Positions 61,096-64,000 of a stretch of DNA of 64,000 nt are shown here, one piece after another. The stretch is from Nocardia sp. NBC_00403. Its GTDB lineage: Bacteria > Actinomycetota > Actinomycetes > Mycobacteriales > Mycobacteriaceae. Position 1 is the stretch's first letter, and the number at the start of each line of letters is the position of its first letter. The notes under the pieces are model-generated. The model was given only the letters and a program-made list of their open reading frames with translations. It did no database searches and had not been told where the DNA came from. The stretch lies in contig NZ_CP107939.1 in the NCBI RefSeq assembly GCF_036046055.1, positions 744,001 through 808,000 on the forward strand, written 5' to 3'. The position numbers and the translations under genes are program-made.

Positions 61096-61905
61096 ATGGA
61101 TGCCGTGAACGACGCCGCGAACCACACTGCCGAGTCAGTTCCGGAACCACCGTCCACACCATCGGTACCGGCTGACAACGAACCCCGACGGGGCACCGCC
61201 TCCCGCCTGTACCCCCGCGTCACGAGCTTCCGCTCGCGCCGGGGCGCGCTGACCCCGACCCAGCAGCAATCCTGGGCTCGCACCTGGCCGCGCATCGGCG
61301 GCGAGGTCTCCGACGAGCGCCTCGACGCCACCGCCTGGTTCGGCCGTGCAGCCCCCCTCGTCATCGAGATCGGTTGTGGCACAGGCACCGCCACCGCCGC
61401 GATGGCACAGGCCGAACCGCACCTGAACCTGATCGGCATCGAGGTCTACAAGCCGGGCCTCGCCCAACTCGTGCAGCGAATCGAGCGCGAGCACATCGAG
61501 AACATCCGGCTGCTGCGCGGCGACGCCGTCGATGTGCTGGAGAATATGATTGCCGAGCAGTCGCTGACGGGCGTCCGAGTCTTCTTCCCCGACCCGTGGC
61601 CCAAGGCGCGCCATCACAAGCGGCGGCTGCTGCAGCCCGCCACCTTCGCCCTCATCGCGAGCAGGCTCCGCCCCGGCGGCGTGTTGCATGTCGCCACCGA
61701 TCACGCCGACTACGCTGAGCACATCGCCACGGTCGGCGCCGCGGAATCCCAGCTCATCGGCCTGAACGAGACCACGGGTGGGGTCAGTGCCGAGCATCGG
61801 GACAGCGCCCCGATCGGCTTCGAGCGGCCGGTTACCAAATTCGAAGGCAAAGCGCATCGCGCTGGAAGTGCCATCACCGAGTTCATATGGGGGAAGATCG
61901 AATGA
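61096..61905 (+). CDS. trmB: tRNA (guanine-N7-)-methyltransferase
   Basis: A 269-residue SAM enzyme. A Pro-rich N-terminal extension (1-40) precedes RLYPRVTSFRSRRGALTPTQ; VIEIGCGTGTATAAMAQ is motif I, LIGIEVYKPGLAQLVQRIER motif II, and FFPDPWPKARHHKRRLLQP the TrmB signature binding the target guanine. It makes m7G46 in the variable loop of tRNAs. The same gene precedes the NYN and mmpL3 genes in mycobacteria (Rv0208c), as here. A hairpin lies between it and the next gene. Confidence 0.97.
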   Translation: MDAVNDAANHTAESVPEPPSTPSVPADNEPRRGTASRLYPRVTSFRSRRGALTPTQQQSWARTWPRIGGEVSDERLDATAWFGRAAPLVIEIGCGTGTATAAMAQAEPHLNLIGIEVYKPGLAQLVQRIEREHIENIRLLRGDAVDVLENMIAEQSLTGVRVFFPDPWPKARHHKRRLLQPATFALIASRLRPGGVLHVATDHADYAEHIATVGAAESQLIGLNETTGGVSAEHRDSAPIGFERPVTKFEGKAHRAGSAITEFIWGKIE

Positions 61906-61912
61906 TGAGCGA

Positions 61913-61960
61913 GCGAACAATTAGCTCAGCCGTCATGGCGGTCATGACGGAGTTGTGCGC
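61913..61960. repeat. Hairpin between trmB and the NYN gene
   Basis: CCGTCATG (61930-61937) and CATGACGG (61943-61950) pair perfectly around GCGGT; outer flanks GCGAACAA and TTGTGCGC extend the stem with one mismatch. It may attenuate transcription or protect the mRNA in the trmB-NYN-mmpL3 unit. Confidence 0.5.
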
Positions 61961-61975
61961 TAGCGAGGCGGAGTC

Positions 61976-62704
61976 ATGAGCATCAGTGAGATAGCCCCCG
62001 AGGTCGTGGATGTTGTCGGGGAGATGCACGGCACCGGACCGGAGGTGCTCGGCGGTGTGACTTCCGATGTGCGCCGAGTCCTGCTGGTGTGGGACGCCCC
62101 CAACCTCGACATGGGTCTGGGCGCGATCCTCGGTGGCCGCCCTACCGCTGCCTACCGCCCCCGTTTCGATGCGCTCGGCCGCTGGCTGCTCGCGCGCACG
62201 GCCGAGCTGTCGGTGGGCAGCACCTACCGGGTCGAGCCGGAAGCGACCGTCTTCACCAATATCGCCAGCGGCACCGCGGACGTGGTCCGCCCGTGGGTCG
62301 AAGCGCTGCGCAATGTCGGCTACGCCGTGTTCGCGAAGCCCAAGATCGATGAGGACTCCGATGTCGACGCGGACATGCTCGCGCACATCGAACTACGCAG
62401 CCGCGGTGCCGGGCTGGCAGGCATCATGGTCGCCTCCGCCGACGGCCAGGCATTCCGTGAGCCGCTCGAGGAGCTCGCCGCACACGGAGTCCCTGTTCAG
62501 GTACTCGGCTTCCGCGAGCATGCGAGTTGGGCCGTCACATCCGATACCCTCGAATTCATCGACCTCGAGGACATCCCGGGCGTGTTCCGTGAACCGCTGC
62601 CCCGGGTCAGCCTCGACTCGCTGCCCGATGAAGGTGCTTGGCTGCAGCCGTTCCGGCCGCTGTCGGCACTGCTCACCTCTCGCCCCTCGCAAGGAGTCGC
62701 TTAG
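61976..62704 (+). CDS. NYN-domain (PIN-like nuclease) protein (Rv0207c-like)
   Basis: A 242-residue protein. RRVLLVWDAPNLDMGLGAIL is the NYN start with the first catalytic Asp and Asn; FAKPKIDEDSDVDADMLAHI gives the acidic metal-binding cluster, and IMVASADGQAFREPLEELAA the SxDgDF-like region, so most PIN-like active-site residues are present. It probably cleaves RNA. The stop TAG overlaps the mmpL3 GTG by one base (TAGTG), so translation is coupled. Its position next to mmpL3 is conserved in mycobacteria; the reason is unknown. Confidence 0.9.
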   Translation: MSISEIAPEVVDVVGEMHGTGPEVLGGVTSDVRRVLLVWDAPNLDMGLGAILGGRPTAAYRPRFDALGRWLLARTAELSVGSTYRVEPEATVFTNIASGTADVVRPWVEALRNVGYAVFAKPKIDEDSDVDADMLAHIELRSRGAGLAGIMVASADGQAFREPLEELAAHGVPVQVLGFREHASWAVTSDTLEFIDLEDIPGVFREPLPRVSLDSLPDEGAWLQPFRPLSALLTSRPSQGVA

Positions 62705-64000
62705 TGTTTACACGCTGGGGCGATCTGGTCTATCGGTGGCGCTTCGCCGTAATCGGCGTGGTGACGGCCGCTCTCTTGGCATTGGGCGGATACGGCCTCG
62801 GCCTCGAAGACCACCTCAGCTCCAGCGGGTGGGACGATCCCACGTCACAATCCGCGCAGGCCGCGCGGTTGTCCGACCAAGCGTTCGGCCGCAATCACAA
62901 CAGCGACGTGATCGTGCTGTACACCGCGCCGGACGGTCGGACGATCGACGATCCCGAGTTCAGGCAGAAGATCGTCGACAGTCTCAACAGCCTGCCGCGC
63001 GAGCACCCGAACGAGATCACCAAGATCAACGGTGCCTACTGGCAGACAGAGACCGGCCCCGCCTCACCGATGACGTTCGGCTCGAAGGACAAGAAGTACA
63101 CCTTCGCCTCGATCGCCATCCAGGGCGACAACGACACCGACATGGTCCGGAACTTCCGGAATGTGAAGGACGTCTTCGCCATCCCCGGTATCGACGTGCA
63201 GGTCGCCGGTCTGCAAGCGGTGGCAGGCACACTCAACGACACCATCAAGAGCGACTCCAAGCGGATGGAGATGCTGGCCATCCCCGCCGTCGCGATCTTG
63301 CTGTTCTTCATATTCGGCGGCGTCGTCGCGGCCGCGCTGCCCTTGATCGTCGGCGGTCTCACGGTGATCGGCGCCAACGGCATCGTGATGTTCCTGACGA
63401 GGTTCACCGAGGTGAACTCCTTCGTCTCCAGCGTTGTTTCCATGATCGGCCTCGGTCTGGCGATCGACTACGGCCTGTTCATCGTGAGTAGATACCGCGA
63501 GGAACTCGCCGAGGGCTACGACACCAAAGCCGCGGTACGGCGCTCGGTGATGACCGCGGGTCGCACCGTCGTGTTCTCCGCGACGATGATCATCGCCAGC
63601 CTCGGCGGCATGCTGCTGTTCCCGCAGGGCTTCCTGAAGTCGATCGCCTACGGCTGTATCGCCACCGTGGCGCTCGCGGCGCTGACCGCCATCACGATCC
63701 TGCCCGCGATGCTCGGCGTTCTCGGGCCGAAGGTCGACTTCCTCGGCCTCAAGCGGGTCCGCAAGACCAAGACCGCCGAGGAAATCGAGAACGGCTTCTG
63801 GGGCAAGTCCACCCGCTGGGTGATGCAACATCCGCTCAAGATCGCGATCCCGATCTGCATCGGCCTGCTGCTGTTGATCATTCCGGTCAAGAACCTCGCG
63901 TTCGGCGGCATCAACGAGCGGTATCTGCCGCCGGACAACAGCACTCGGCTCGCGCAGGCGAAGTTCGATTCGATCTTCCCGCTACGCAAGTCCGATCCGA
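62704..64000 (+). CDS. mmpL3: MmpL3-type RND transporter, 5' part (partial)
   Basis: The first 432 codons of an RND-superfamily exporter; the gene runs past the window end. GTG 62704 overlaps the NYN stop. TM1 is VIGVVTAALLALGGYGLGLE; the first periplasmic porter domain follows (about 40-180), then helices 2-6 (AIPAVAILLFFIFGGVVAAA, VVSMIGLGLAIDYGLFIVSR). LAIDYGLF holds the Asp-Tyr pair of the proton relay (D near 255; D256-Y257 in M. tuberculosis by memory). MmpL3 exports trehalose monomycolate to the outer membrane and is essential in mycobacteria. The TmaT-like and AftD genes in this window feed the same envelope. Confidence 0.96.
   Translation, partial: MFTRWGDLVYRWRFAVIGVVTAALLALGGYGLGLEDHLSSSGWDDPTSQSAQAARLSDQAFGRNHNSDVIVLYTAPDGRTIDDPEFRQKIVDSLNSLPREHPNEITKINGAYWQTETGPASPMTFGSKDKKYTFASIAIQGDNDTDMVRNFRNVKDVFAIPGIDVQVAGLQAVAGTLNDTIKSDSKRMEMLAIPAVAILLFFIFGGVVAAALPLIVGGLTVIGANGIVMFLTRFTEVNSFVSSVVSMIGLGLAIDYGLFIVSRYREELAEGYDTKAAVRRSVMTAGRTVVFSATMIIASLGGMLLFPQGFLKSIAYGCIATVALAALTAITILPAMLGVLGPKVDFLGLKRVRKTKTAEEIENGFWGKSTRWVMQHPLKIAIPICIGLLLLIIPVKNLAFGGINERYLPPDNSTRLAQAKFDSIFPLRKSDP

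Overview
The window is a high-GC actinobacterial chromosome segment from a mycolic-acid producer, most likely Nocardia or a close relative (inference). It encodes an MmpL3-type mycolate exporter, an AftD-type arabinofuranosyltransferase, a TMM acetyltransferase candidate (TmaT-like), EphD, an LpqI lipoprotein, an FadE5 / FadA2 / FabG4 / HtdX lipid set and a GTP-dependent PEP carboxykinase. From memory of the M. tuberculosis map (no search run), the backbone follows Rv0244c to Rv0206c in reverse, with every strand flipped: fadE5, fadA2, fabG4, htdX, TetR (Rv0238), lpqI, Rv0236A, aftD, Rv0228, Rv0227c, Rv0226c, Rv0225, Rv0224c, Rv0223c, pckA, Rv0210/Rv0209, trmB, Rv0207c, mmpL3. Genus-specific genes are inserted between these anchors.

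Layout. 0-4 kb: the end of an alpha/beta hydrolase, then a TetR / enoyl-CoA hydratase / thiolase operon facing a second crotonase across a near-perfect palindrome. 4-8 kb: a secreted DUF4185 protein, an erythromycin-esterase-fold protein, a methyltransferase and a small hydrolase. 8-12 kb: fadE5, a very long hairpin, an HxlR remnant and a second DUF4185 gene. 12-18.7 kb: two tiny exported proteins, a VanW protein, a 6-phosphogluconate dehydrogenase and ephD.

18.7-23.1 kb is an accessory island bounded by two 47-bp direct repeats (41/47 identical). It carries an exported chitin-binding-like miniprotein, an IS3-family element inserted in a GNAT gene with a 5-bp target duplication, and an HTH/PIN toxin-antitoxin pair. 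23-33 kb returns to lipid and envelope genes (fadA2, fabG4, htdX, a DUF5685 protein with a cysteine-repeat tail, TetR, lpqI, a universal stress protein, isochorismate synthase). 33-48 kb is envelope glycan assembly: aftD, an acyltransferase, DUF3068, a flippase-like protein, a GT-C-like membrane protein, a GT4 glycosyltransferase and a methyltransferase, several with low-complexity repeat expansions. 48-54 kb holds aldehyde dehydrogenase, a DJ-1/AraC regulator and an HD hydrolase preceded by a copy of the regulator's upstream motif. 54-64 kb: pckG, a paired GTPase-like operon, an SDR, a lipase, trmB, a NYN protein and the first 432 codons of mmpL3.

Two regulatory themes stand out. A 14-bp palindrome TTAC-N6-GTAA lies upstream of fadE5, between fadA2 and fabG4, and upstream of the TetR gene at 28.9 kb, suggesting one small lipid regulon. 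A 31-bp motif (27/31 identical) lies upstream of both the DJ-1/AraC regulator and the HD hydrolase 1.5 kb away, suggesting a regulator/enzyme pair later separated by other genes.
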